This document shows, piece after piece, positions 1 through 10,500 of a stretch of 64,000 nt of DNA. The notes below the pieces were generated by a model. It saw only the letters and a program-made list of their open reading frames with translations. It ran no database searches and had not been told where the DNA came from. The position numbers and the translations under genes are program-made. This DNA is from Actinokineospora globicatena (GTDB lineage Bacteria; Actinomycetota; Actinomycetes; Mycobacteriales; Pseudonocardiaceae), in contig NZ_JAMTCR010000003.1 of assembly GCF_024171945.1 (NCBI RefSeq), forward strand, positions 1,044,211 through 1,108,210, written 5' to 3'. Each line of letters begins with the position of its first letter. Position 1 is the first letter of the stretch.

Positions 1-745
1 CGTCTGCGCTGGGTGACCCGGTGAGTTCTCCAGTGAGGATCTGGCGGTGCAGCTCGCGCAACTCGTGGCCGGGGTCGGCACCGAGTTCCTCGGCGAGCAC
101 CCGCCGGACGAACTCGAAGCGCTCCAACGCCTCGGCCTGCCGTCCGGCGCGGTAGAGCGCGAGGATCAGCTGGCAGGCGAGCTGCTCGTCGAGCGGGTGC
201 GCGTCGGCGAGGTCCAGCAGCTCCGCGAGCAGGGTGTCGTGGTGCCCCTCGCGCAGGGCTATGTCATTGCGCCGCAGCAGGGCCGTCCACCGGTCCTGCT
301 CCGCCACCCGGCGCACCGAGTCCGCCCACGGACCGTCGACGTCGTCGAGCGGGCGGCCGCGCCACAGACCGAGCGCCCGGTGCAACAGGTCCAGCGCTTC
401 ACGGTCGCCTGCCTGCCGCGAGCGGGCGACCAGGCGCCGGAACAGATACAGGTCAACGGACTCTTCGTCCACCTCCAAGACGTAGCCGCCACCACCGCGC
501 CGAATCTCCGCACCTACCCCGGCGAGGGCCTGCCGCAGCCGGTGCAGATAGCCGTACAGGGTCCCCCGCGCCCGCGTCGGCGGACGCTCACCCCACACCC
601 GCTCAATCAGCAGATCGACCGACACCGGCCGGTTCGGCTCCACCAGCAACGCCGCCAGCACACACCGCTGCCGCGCATGACCGACGTCGATCAACGCCGC
701 ACCGACCTGGACCCGGATGACCCCCAGGACCCCGAAGTTCGGCAC
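1..745 (-). CDS. SARP-family (AfsR/DnrI-like) transcriptional regulator, 3' end cut by window
   Basis: Read on the minus strand from GTG at 745 (a second GTG in frame lies at 754), the frame stays open to position 1, so the C-terminus is missing. Roughly the first 95 residues form an OmpR-type winged helix (start PNFGVLGVIRVQVG, then LYGYLHRLRQAL). The rest is a bacterial transcriptional activation (BTAD) domain with the TPR-like segment LALYRAGRQAEALERFEFVR and GADPGHELRELH. SARPs bind direct repeats and activate secondary-metabolite or development genes; that is family knowledge. The target is unknown because downstream genes are outside the window. The long plus-strand open frame over this gene has arginine/proline-rich nonsense composition and is its shadow. 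Neither GTG has a strong ribosome-binding site, so the exact start is uncertain. Confidence 0.85.
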   Translation of the reverse strand, partial: MPNFGVLGVIRVQVGAALIDVGHARQRCVLAALLVEPNRPVSVDLLIERVWGERPPTRARGTLYGYLHRLRQALAGVGAEIRRGGGGYVLEVDEESVDLYLFRRLVARSRQAGDREALDLLHRALGLWRGRPLDDVDGPWADSVRRVAEQDRWTALLRRNDIALREGHHDTLLAELLDLADAHPLDEQLACQLILALYRAGRQAEALERFEFVRRVLAEELGADPGHELRELHRQILTGELTGSPSAD

Positions 746-801
746 CTCGCCCACAACCCACACGATCCAGCACCACCGCCAGTGGATCAAGGCCGATTCC
801 A

Positions 802-831
802 GCGTTACCTGGCCAAGGTTTCCCCAAGCAA
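802..831 (-). promoter_or_regulatory. possible promoter of the SARP gene
   Basis: On the minus strand TTGCTT (826-831) and TAACGC (802-807) are separated by 18 bases, about 50 bases upstream of the SARP start. This is a weak sigma70-type match found by eye. Confidence 0.25.
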
Positions 832-904
832 CCGATCAAACTACACCCGCGATAGTTCTCCCCTGTACCGCCGAGAGGGCGATACCACCACAAGGGGGAC
901 CGCA

Positions 905-979
905 ATGCACATCGTTGACCAACAGCAAGAAAGACGCACCACGCCACCCACCGACACCGGCGAGACACCCAAGCCCTGA
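905..979 (+). CDS. possible 24-residue peptide, divergent from the SARP gene
   Basis: A short ORF starts at ATG 905 with a very good ribosome-binding site, AAGGGGG at 892-898, six bases upstream. The peptide begins MHIVDQQQERR and ends TGETPKP: polar, no cysteines and no signal sequence. It is the only plus-strand element in the gap between the SARP gene and the RHS locus. It could be a small regulatory or signalling peptide for the neighbouring SARP, a precursor peptide, or a leader ORF. The evidence is only the Shine-Dalgarno and the position; I know of no family that it matches. Confidence 0.35.
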   Translation: MHIVDQQQERRTTPPTDTGETPKP

Positions 980-1103
980 CCCAAACTCCCGGACTCGGCC
1001 CTTGTGGGCCGGATGCCACGAGGCCTCGATGATGAGTCGAGCGGTGGTCGGTCGGGCGGCGAACTCAGACAGGACGCTGGACGTGGTCTGCCGCTGGTGG
1101 CCG

Positions 1104-1137
1104 CGTGGGGGCGGTCCGGGTCCGGACCGCCCCCACG
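1104..1137. terminator. 16-bp perfect stem-loop after the RHS immunity gene
   Basis: The arms 1104-1119 and 1122-1137 are exact reverse complements (CGTGGGGGCGGTCCGG) around a two-base loop. It lies 36 bases past the stop of the minus-strand gene ending at 1173, so it probably terminates the RHS-immunity transcript. There is no clear T tract, as is common in actinomycetes. Confidence 0.65.
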
Positions 1138-1172
1138 GGCTCAGCGAAGGAGCGGGTGGCCGCTCGTCGGGC

Positions 1173-1520
1173 TCAGACGATCAACTGCCGGTCCTCGACG
1201 CGAACCCGCGGGAAGATCTGGATGATCAACTCGCCCCGGTAGCCCGCGAGCGCCGACGTGGCGACGAGCCGGGTCGCGCCGTCCTCATCCACGATGGCCA
1301 CCTGCTCGACCGCCTCGCGGAACAGGTCGAGCAGGACGACGTCGTCACGCCGCCACACGAGGCGCACCGACGCACCCGGCAGGTCAGCGACGAGCGTCAC
1401 CACGTCCCGACCCGACTCGAGCACGATCTGGCGAACGGCGTCCTCTCCGTCGACAGACCTGGAAGCGACACCGAACGTCGTGGCGAACTCGTCGTCCGAG
1501 GGAATGGCGATGTGCGCCAT
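1173..1520 (-). CDS. candidate immunity protein for the adjacent RHS toxin
   Basis: A 115-residue acidic protein starting MAHIAIPSDDEFATTF. The chosen ATG (1520) lies eight bases after the RHS stop and has a GGTGAGAG ribosome-binding site. A GTG at 1535 in the same frame would overlap the RHS gene. There is no signal peptide or membrane segment, so it should be cytoplasmic. I do not recognise the family; a beta-rich fold is suggested by alternating hydrophobics such as VRLVWRRDDVVLLDLF. Its role is inferred from position: small genes immediately after the variable tip of RHS polymorphic toxins normally encode the cognate immunity protein. A 16-bp stem-loop follows it, so it shares the RHS transcript. 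Confidence 0.7.
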   Translation of the reverse strand: MAHIAIPSDDEFATTFGVASRSVDGEDAVRQIVLESGRDVVTLVADLPGASVRLVWRRDDVVLLDLFREAVEQVAIVDEDGATRLVATSALAGYRGELIIQIFPRVRVEDRQLIV

Positions 1521-1527
1521 TGATCTC

Positions 1528-4500
1528 TCACCCACCCACCGGGATCACAGTCGTGAGCCGCAGGGAGTCATCGAGGACCTCCCACGTGGTCTTGAGCACA
1601 AGAAATCCATTGGGGCCCGCCAACAAGGACTCGCGGACCTGGAAGGAACCGTGCTCGTTCACATAGCTCTCCAGAATGTTGTCCGGTGAGCCTACCGTCC
1701 CCCGCAAGTGCTGTTCGATCAAGGCCCGCCCCTCGGGAGAGTCGTGAATCCCGATCCTGGCGAACTGCCTCTTGTTCTGCAGCGCCCGCGGGGTGTTGTG
1801 GTCGTCCTCCTTGACCTTGCCGAACAGGTAGTTGAACTTGTTGGGATCGATCTTGGCGAGCGCGCCCGCACGTCCGCCGCCGCGACCTCCGACGACGAGC
1901 TCGACCCGCACCAGTCTGCCGTCGGCGTCCCGGACGACGCGGTACACGTTGCCGTCCTCGTAGATGTGCGTGGTGTCAGCACTATCCAGTTCGGACAGTG
2001 GTCCCTCGACGATGTCCTTGATGATGTCCAGCGCGCCGTCAAGGAGGGTGTCGCGGATTCGGCGGTTGACCTCGTCCTCGTCCTGCACCCCGTACTCGCC
2101 CGCACCGACCCTGTTCGAGGGTGAGTCCGAGCCCGACGACGTCCTGCCATCGGCGTAACGAGGATCGGCGGCCCCAGGGACCAACGGGACACGCTCGTTG
2201 AACACGCTGCCTTCAGCGGCGATGCGGGCAGCGATGCCCGGTGGGACGGGTGGGGGCAGGCCGATGCCCTCGTCTCCGACCTCTTCATCGCCTTTTTCCC
2301 CTACCTCCGGCTTTTCCTCGGTGGGGGCCACGACTCTGGGTTTCGGCACGACGACGGCGCCGCGGTGGCCGCTGGTTTCGGGGCCGGTCCTCAAGTCGGT
2401 GTAGAGGTCGTAGGCGGTCAGCGGCCAGCCGATGACGGGCAGCTTCCTGGTGGCGAACTTCGTCGCGCTGGTGACGGCCGTGCTGGTGGCGACCGTGCAG
2501 ATGCCCTGCAGGCCCACCTCGAGCCACGTCCCGCCGCCGGTGCCGCAGTTGAGGTGGCCGGTGGGGTCGTCGTTGCCGACGGGGTCGGCCGCGCCGTAGG
2601 TGTAGCGGTTGGCGCGGGTGGATGGTGTGGTCGGCAGGTCGATGCTGTCCCTGGCGGTGAACCTGCCCTGGGTTGGGTCGTACCAGCGGGCACCCATGTC
2701 GACGTGGCCGGTTGCCGGGTCGGTCCAGTCGCTCTGGAAGCCGAGGGAGGGACGGGTGCCGGTGCTGGTCCGGACCTGGCCGAACGGGTCGTACGACGTG
2801 GTCTCGTTGAGGCCGCTGATCTGCGTGGCCGGGTCGAAGCCGCCGACGACGTCGCCGTGTTGGTCGGTCAGGAGCGTGCGCCGGTCCGGTCCCCTGGCCA
2901 GTGAGAGCAGGTTCCCGTCCGGGCCGCGACTGTAGGTGGTAGTGCTGTCGGCTGCCAGGTCGCGGCTCGTGCCGATGTAGGAGAACCCGGGTGCCACCGC
3001 GCGGTCGAGGCCGTCGTAGGCGTAGGTCGTGCTGCCCTGGCGCACTCCGCGGTCGAACGCGTCGAAGCCGTACGGACGGGTGGTTCCCGCAGCGGTGCGG
3101 CCGGTCATGGTGCCGCGGGCGGACCAGGTGTAGGTGGCGTCACCGTCGGAGAGGAGCCTGCCGCGCTGGTCGTAGGTCGAGACCTTGGCGCCCGCCTTCG
3201 TCCGGTTGCCCGCGTCATCCCACTCGTAGGCGGTGGCGGTGCCGTTGACCGTCCACTTGACCAGGCGCCCGGATTGGTCGTAGTCGTAGGCATCGGCCGT
3301 TGTCGTAGGCCCCGTGGTGACGCCCCGGGTCTTGACCCGGTCGACGAGGTCGTAGCCGTACGCGGTGGCGGTCACCGCGGTCGTGCCGCCGCGCACGGTG
3401 TCGGTCTTGAGCCTGCCGAAGTCGTCGTAGACGTAGTCCCGGGCATTGCCCGCGCCGAGGTTGACCGAGCTGACCTGGCCCGCCCCGTCGTAGGACAGGG
3501 TCCGGGTCGTGCCGGTCGCTCCGTCGCGGACCGCGGCCAGCCTGCCGAGACCGTAGGTGGCGGTGGTGGTGCCGCTCGCGTCGGTGCGGGCGGTGAGCCT
3601 GCCGGCGGCGTCGTAGACGAACGAGCTGTTCCCCGACGGTCCGGTCGCGGCCACGAGCGCACCGCGATCGTTGCGGGACAGCACGTTCGTGCCGCCTGGG
3701 GCGCTGACGCCGGTGAGCCTGCCCGCGGTGTCGAAGTCGAACACGCGGGTGGTGGTGGCCTCCTCGGCGCCAGAACCGGTCTCGGTGCGCGGTTGTCCGA
3801 GCGCGTCGAAGGTGGTGGTCCTGGTGATGCCGCCGGGCGCGCGTACCTGGATGGCGTTGCCCGCGAGGTCGTAGCTGGTGGTCCAGGTGCGGTCGGTCGC
3901 GGCTGGGTGCGCCGCGGTGGCGGGCTCGACCACGGATTCGGCGAGGCCGAGACTGTTGACGGTCTGGATGGTCGCGTTGCCGCGGCCGTCGGTGTACCGG
4001 GTGCGGTTGCCCACCGCGTCGTAGCCGAACGACGTGGTGATCGCGCGGCCGTCGGCGACCGGCTCGACCTGGCGGGTCAACCGGTTGCCCGCGTCGTACT
4101 CCCACTTGGTCACCGCGCCCAGCGCGTCGCGCGACTCGACCTGGTTGCCCGCGTCGTCGTACTTGGCGGTGGACTGGCGCAGGATGCGGCCCGCCGGGTC
4201 GAGGTCGTAGATCCCGGTCACGCCGCCCGCGGCATCGATCTTGGTGAACCGGGTGCGGCCCAGTCCGTCGGAGACCCGGACCTGGTTGCCTGCGAGGTCG
4301 TAGCCGAACTGGGTGACGACGCCCGCCGGGTCGGTGCTGGAGGTCCGCCGGCCGAGCACGTCGTAGCCGTGCTGGGTCACGTCGCCGGTCGGCGAGGTCA
4401 CGCGCACGAGGTTGTCGGCGTCGTCGTGGCCGAACCTGGTGGTGAACGCCGCCGGGGTGGGTGTGCGCTCGAGCTGGGTGGCGGTGACCTGGCGGCCGAG

Positions 4501-7500
4501 GTCGTCGTAGGTCGCCTCCACCCGGGACCCGGTCGGGTCGGTGGCGGAGAGCTGCTCGCCGACCCGGGTGTAGGAGTAGGACCAAGTGCCGCCGGGGGCG
4601 GGCAGGTGCCGCTCCCGCAGTCTGCCGAGCTGGTCGTAGCGCAGCCGGGTGACCGCGCCGAGCGGGTCGGTCACCTCTGTCGGGCGGTCGAGCGCGTCGT
4701 ACTTGGTGGTGACGACGGCCCGTCCCGGCGTGGTCTCCCCCGGCCGGGTGTAGTCGGGGCTCTCCGTCCGCACGGTCCGGCCGAGCCGGTCGACGGCGGT
4801 CGTGGTGATCCGGCCGTTGGCGTCCTTGGCCGCGGTCGGCTCACCGAAGGTGTTGCGGCCGACCAGGGTCACCGGTCGGGTGCTGGAGGGTGCGCCACCA
4901 CCGGACTCGACCTGCACCGCGGGCGCGGTCACCGACACGGCGTTGCCGTGCTCGTCGTAGCCGTAGTCGGTGGTGTAGCCGGCACCGCGCGGATCGGTCG
5001 CGGTGCGGAGCAAGCCGCGTTGGTCGTAGCCGAACACGCTGACCAGCACCTTGGGCCCGTTGCTGACCCGCCGCTGGGTGAGCTTGCCCGAGCTGTCGTA
5101 GACGAGGTCTGTCAGCTCGACCCGGCTGGTGTCGACGCGAGCGCTGTTGGAGCTGGCGCCGGTGCGCTTCTCCTGGGTGCGGTTCCCCTCGGTGTCGTAG
5201 CGGAACTCGGTGCGCCGGTTGAGCCCTGCCGGGTCGAGCGCGGTGGCCGAGACCCGACCGACCGCGTCGAACTCGTTGGTGACGACGCGGTTGCCCGGGG
5301 TGACCTGTTTGATCGCGTTGCCCGCGCCGTCGTAGGTGTTGTCCTCCAGGACGATGTCGCGAGCGGGGGCGTTCTGGTCGAGCGGGTCCCGTACGCCGCG
5401 GGCCACGACCCGGCGGACCAGGCCATCGGCGTAGTACTCGTAGCGGGTGGTGCGGCCCATCGCGTCGGTCTCGCGCAGGAGGCGGCCCGCGAGGTCGTAG
5501 GTGTGGGCGCGCAGGACCAACGTCGTGCCGGGCGCCTTGGGCCCATCGCCGTCGCCGCCGGTACCGCCGCCCGCGGGCACCGGGTCGCCGTGCCACGACC
5601 GCAGCCGCACCTCGGAGACCTTGTTGCGCGCGGTGTAGGCGAACTCGTACTTGTCGCCGCCCGCGTCGACCGTCCAGACGCGGTTGCCGAACACGTCGTA
5701 GCCGTGGGAGGTCTGGCCGCCCTCGGCGTCGGTGACGGCACTGAGCCTGCCGTGGTCGTCGTAGCCGTTGGTGGTGGTGCGGGTGGCGTCGCCGCCGGTC
5801 AGGTCGGCTACGTCGACTCGGGTCGTACGACCGTCCGCGTCGTGGACCGCCGTGGTGCGCAGGGTGTGCTTGGTGCCGGTGATCGCGTCGGTGGTGGCGG
5901 GCTCGGTCGTGCTCGTGCGCCGGGAGAGCTCGTCGTGGGCGAAGGTGGTGCGCAGGCCCAGCGGGTAGGTGTCGGAGATCTGTGTCTGACTGGCCAACCT
6001 GCCCAGCGCGTCGTAGGTGTAGCGCGTCGTCAAGCCGGTGGCGGTGGACTTCTCCTCGGCGAGGTCGCCGTTGCGGAAGTACCGGTAGGTGACGACCGCG
6101 CCCCTGCTGTCCTTGGTGGACGCGACGAGCCCGGCGGGCGCGCTGCCGGTGTCGAACGCCGGTGTGCCACCGCTGGCGTCGGTGTAGGCGCGGGAGGTGA
6201 CGCCGCCATCGGCTGCGGTGCGCTTCTCAAGCAGGCCGCGCTTGCCGGTGCCGGTGTAGGCGTAGGTGGTCAGGTATCGGTTGTCGGTGGGCCCGGACGA
6301 GCGCGCGTCGCGGGATTCGGTCAGCTTGTCGTTGCGCGGATCGGTGAGGTCGGCGGGGTTGAGGTAGTAGTTCGAGTACGCGGTCTGGCAGTCGTTCGGC
6401 GCGACGCGGCAGCTCTTGCGGGACAGCAGGTTGCCGCGGGCGTCGTTGACCAGGACGACGGCGCTGCCGTTCTCATCGGTGATCGTGCTCTGGAAGCCCT
6501 GTGCGTCGTAGTCGAAGGTGCGCACTCCTTGGCCGTTGACGGGGCCACCGATCCAGCCGCCGTTGGGCGTGCCCGCGCCTCCGCAGTAGCTCGGCGGGGT
6601 GTCGCTCGGCCCGGTGGGGCAGGTCGGTGCGGGCGGAGTGGTCGGCGCCCCAGCCGGATCTCGGGCGTCCTCGTCCCTTGTGGACAGTCCAAGTGGTGCG
6701 ACGTAGCGCAGGATCCGGCCGCGTTGCGGGTCGAAGTCGTAGAAGTGGTGCCTGTTGCCCGGGTCGGTGACCCTGGTGGTGCGGACGAGGTTCTCCGGGG
6801 TGCCGGTCACGACCGGGGTGGCCAACCGCCAGAGGCCACCGTTGTCGTCGGTGTAGTCGGTGAGCCGATCAGCACCGGCGTCGTAAGACATCCGGGCCTG
6901 GACGCGCCCGCTCGGGGTGGTGACTGAGGTGAGTTGGGCAGCGGGCGCGCGGGCTTGGAAGTGCGCACGGACGGCGGTCGCGCCGAGCGGGTGCTCGTAG
7001 TAGGCGACCTCATCGATCTGACCGCGGAAGAAGCGCCGCGCGTCGGTGCCCCAGCTCTCCCAGGCACCCGGTGGGACCGTGTAGGCGGCGCCGATCTGGC
7101 TGTGCAGGGCGTCCGGGTGGGCGATCTCGCCGAGCTGGGTGCCCACGGCGACGCCGTCGAGGAAGAGCGTCTGGGTGGCCAGTGATCCGGACAGCACGGC
7201 GTGGTGCCACTGACCGTCGTTGACCGTGCCCGCGGAGGTGATCGGATGGGCGCCGCCGTTCCAGAACTGGCCGCGGAGCTTGCCGTCCTGGCCGATGTAG
7301 AGCGCTGGGACCGCACCCGCCGAGGTCGTGCTGATGTCCTGCTGCTGGTAGCCGAACAGCGGACCACCGGTGGTGGTGCGGAACCACAGCTCGATCGAGA
7401 GGTCGCGGTTCTTGCGCACCAACCCGTCCGCGAGCTTGACCACCGAGGAGGTGCCGTTGAAGTCGCCCGCGCCATCGGTCGTGCCCGAGATGGCACCGCC

Positions 7501-10500
7501 GGTCGGGGTGACGTCGGTGGCGATGCCGTCGTCCTTGCCCAGGTTCGTGCGGACCTGGCTCTCGGCCTTGGTCCCCTGCGGGTCGCCGAGGCGCCAGTAG
7601 GAAGCGGGCCGCGAGTCGGCGACCGCGCTGCGGTAGTGCGAGCCGGTCCCGTACTCGTAGGTCGTGCAGCCACCGCGCGGGTCGCAGACCTTGGTCAGCT
7701 CGTCGCCGCTGTAGGTGTAGGTCCAGGTGAGCCTGCGGCCGTCGATGACGTCGGTGGCGACCGAGGTGACGTGGCCACCGGTGTACGCGAAGGTGAGCGC
7801 GCGCTCGCTGGTGCGGTTGGTGGCGGTGCTGATCCGGCCAGAGGTGTCGTAGGCGATCTCGACGCGGTTGCCCGCCTCGTCGACGACCTGGACCAGCTTG
7901 CCGTCCGCGCGGAACCGGTAGGCCGTGAACGCCTTGTCCACGAGCGCCCAGCCGCCGCTCTCCACGACCTCGGCGCGGAAGTTGGCGTAGCGGCCCTGCG
8001 GTGGGGAGAACGACCCGTCGGCGTTGCGGCCGAAGCGGACCTGCTGGCCGTCGGGGTAGGTCACCACCACGTTGCCGGAGCCGTCGTCGTCGGGGACCGC
8101 GCGCATGTCGTAGCGGGTCGACCAGCCCGCCCCGAACGCCAGGTCACGGCGCGGGTCGAGGCTGTTGTAGCTGCGGGTGACGTCAAGCGGGGGCCCGGTG
8201 ACGGTGACGACGGCGTCCGCCGCGGCCGTGTGGTAGTTGCCGGTCTGGGCGTCGAAGTCCTGGTCGGTGCCGCCGTAGGGCGCGTTGGCCAGGTGCGAGG
8301 TGATCTCCGGCTGCGGAACCGCGGTGAGCAGGTGGCTCGGCGGCAGCGCGACGCTCTCCGCCGTGCCGTCGTAGCCGAAGGCGCGCCACTGGTAGTCCTT
8401 GCTCCAGCGCAACGCGCCGACCGGGACGCTCCAGGTGCGGTCGTTGACGTAACCGGAGCCCGTGCAGTTCGTGCCCACGTCGTTGACGTAGTCCTCGCAG
8501 ACCTCGAACCGGTATTGCGGCTTGCGGTCCGGTGGCGAGTCGACGTCGACCGCGTCCACCCACAGCTGCGGGGTCAGCGTCTGCGCCGAGTAGCCGTTGG
8601 GCGGGTACTGGGCCTTGACGATCGGCCGGATGTTGACCACGCGGAAGGTCAACCGGGCGGGCGGGATCTGCTCGTCGGTGAACCAGGGGCCGCCCTTGCG
8701 CAGCACCGAGAAGTCGAGCACGTACTCGCCGACGGGCATGGCGGGGATGAACGCGTCCAGCGTCACCGACGCGCCGCGCGGGACGTCACCGGGCAACTGC
8801 GCGGACTCGACCGTCGCGAACGGGGTCCCCTGCGCGGTGAAGGCGCGGTGGCCGAGGGCGAAGGTCGAGGGCGTCCAGGTCTGCGCGCCGCGGTTGGTGA
8901 CGGTGATCTTGACGTAGCCACCCTGCAGCGCGTGCACCGGCGGTTCCGGCACACCCCGGTCGATGCGGTACTCCGCGTCGTACTCGGTGTGGGTGACGAA
9001 CAGCCGGGGCGGGTTGGCGGTGCCCTGGCCCGCGAACTTCTTCCAGGCGTACGGTTCGGTCTCCGAGGCGCGCACCGACAGGCCGTGGTTGGGCTGCTCG
9101 CCGTTGACCCAGCGCTGCACCAGGTCGCGACCCGCGACACCGAGGTCCACCACCTCGGCGGCGGTGGGGCAACTCGACCCGGTCTGCTCCAGCCCGATGT
9201 AGCCGTGCGCGAAGGACGCGCCGGTCAGCGCGGGGCCGACGGACGGTCCGGGGTATCCCCCGGAGCTGCCCCAGGGTTGGGTGACCCCGTGCACCGTGAC
9301 CGACCGCGGCGCGCACGACCAAGACCAGTAGTTGGTCAGGTAGAGCTGCGCGCCGAACACGCGGTGGTTGCGCAGCCGGTTCTCGATGTCGGGGAAGGCG
9401 AGGTAGGTGGCGGCATTCTCGGTGCCGTTGAAGCCGACCCGCAGGTCAGCGGGGCCGGTGGTGCGGCCGCCACCCTGGACGACGAGGGTGCTGGTGGCGG
9501 TGGCCTGCTCGACGCTGGGGTCGACCAGCACCGGGTAGCGGCGGGCCGGGTCGCGCAGCCACGCGCTGTCGAGGTCGACCTTGAGCGCCGGGCCCGCCGC
9601 GGTGTCGTCCACGATGGAGTAGCGGACCCCGGTCGAGGTGGCCGGGTCACCGGTGCGCGGGTTCACGGCGGAGTCGGTCATGTAGCCCGCGGGAACCACA
9701 CCGCGCTCGACACCACGCTCGTCGGTGAGCACGACCCGGTTGTCGACAACGGCGGCGGTCAAGCCTCTGAGCCGCAACGGGAAGAGCCAGCTGTGCGGCG
9801 CATCGGGGCTCGCCAGGACCATGGTCTCCTTGACCCCGCCCGCCTGCGAGTCCAGGCGCAGGTCAGCGCCGGGCAGCACCCCGGGGTAGGTGATCGTCGA
9901 GCCCGCGACGACGCCCGCCGACGCTGTGGCGCCCCGCAGGCCGTAGGCGAACTCGTGCCCGTCGTCGAACCGCACCCGGACCAACCGCTCGGCGTCGGCC
10001 GTGCGGCTGAACCCGAGACCGACGCCGTCGGCGCCGTTGCGCCAGCCCTCACGGCCCGCGTCGGCGATGGCGGTGTCGACCGGCCGCCAAGTCCCGTCCG
10101 GCGCCTGGTAGTTGATCGGGTCGCGGGAGAACTCGGTGGTCAGCGTGCCGTCGGCGTTGCGGAAGGTCCGCTCCCGCCTGCCCCGTTGCTGCGGCACCTC
10201 ACGGCTGGAGGCCTTGTCGTAGCCGCGCACCGTCGACTCGGCCTGCTCGACCCGCACCGTGTTGGCGGCGGGTTCGGCCGACTGCCCCGCGATCGGCGGG
10301 TACTTGCTCTGCAACGAGACAGACGCGGCCTGGTTGGGGTTGCCGATCTCCGCCGGGGTCGGCGCGGCGGACCCACCGGCCTCGGCGCTCGCCTCGCCCC
10401 AGGCCTGGCGCGGTGCGAGCCCCATCGCCTCCGCCAGTGCCCGCTCGCCATCGGACAGGTCGGGAACCGGCGACGGGAATGAGGGTCCGACAAGACCGAT

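Noticed and set aside
47-979. 310-residue plus-strand open frame
   Set aside because: Antisense to the SARP gene; its arginine/glutamine/proline-rich composition has no domain, while the minus strand has clear winged-helix and BTAD motifs.
3274-10482. Two plus-strand open frames of 1217 and 1093 residues
   Set aside because: Both are antisense to the RHS gene. Val/Gly/Arg-rich low-complexity translation results from the codon bias of the opposite strand.
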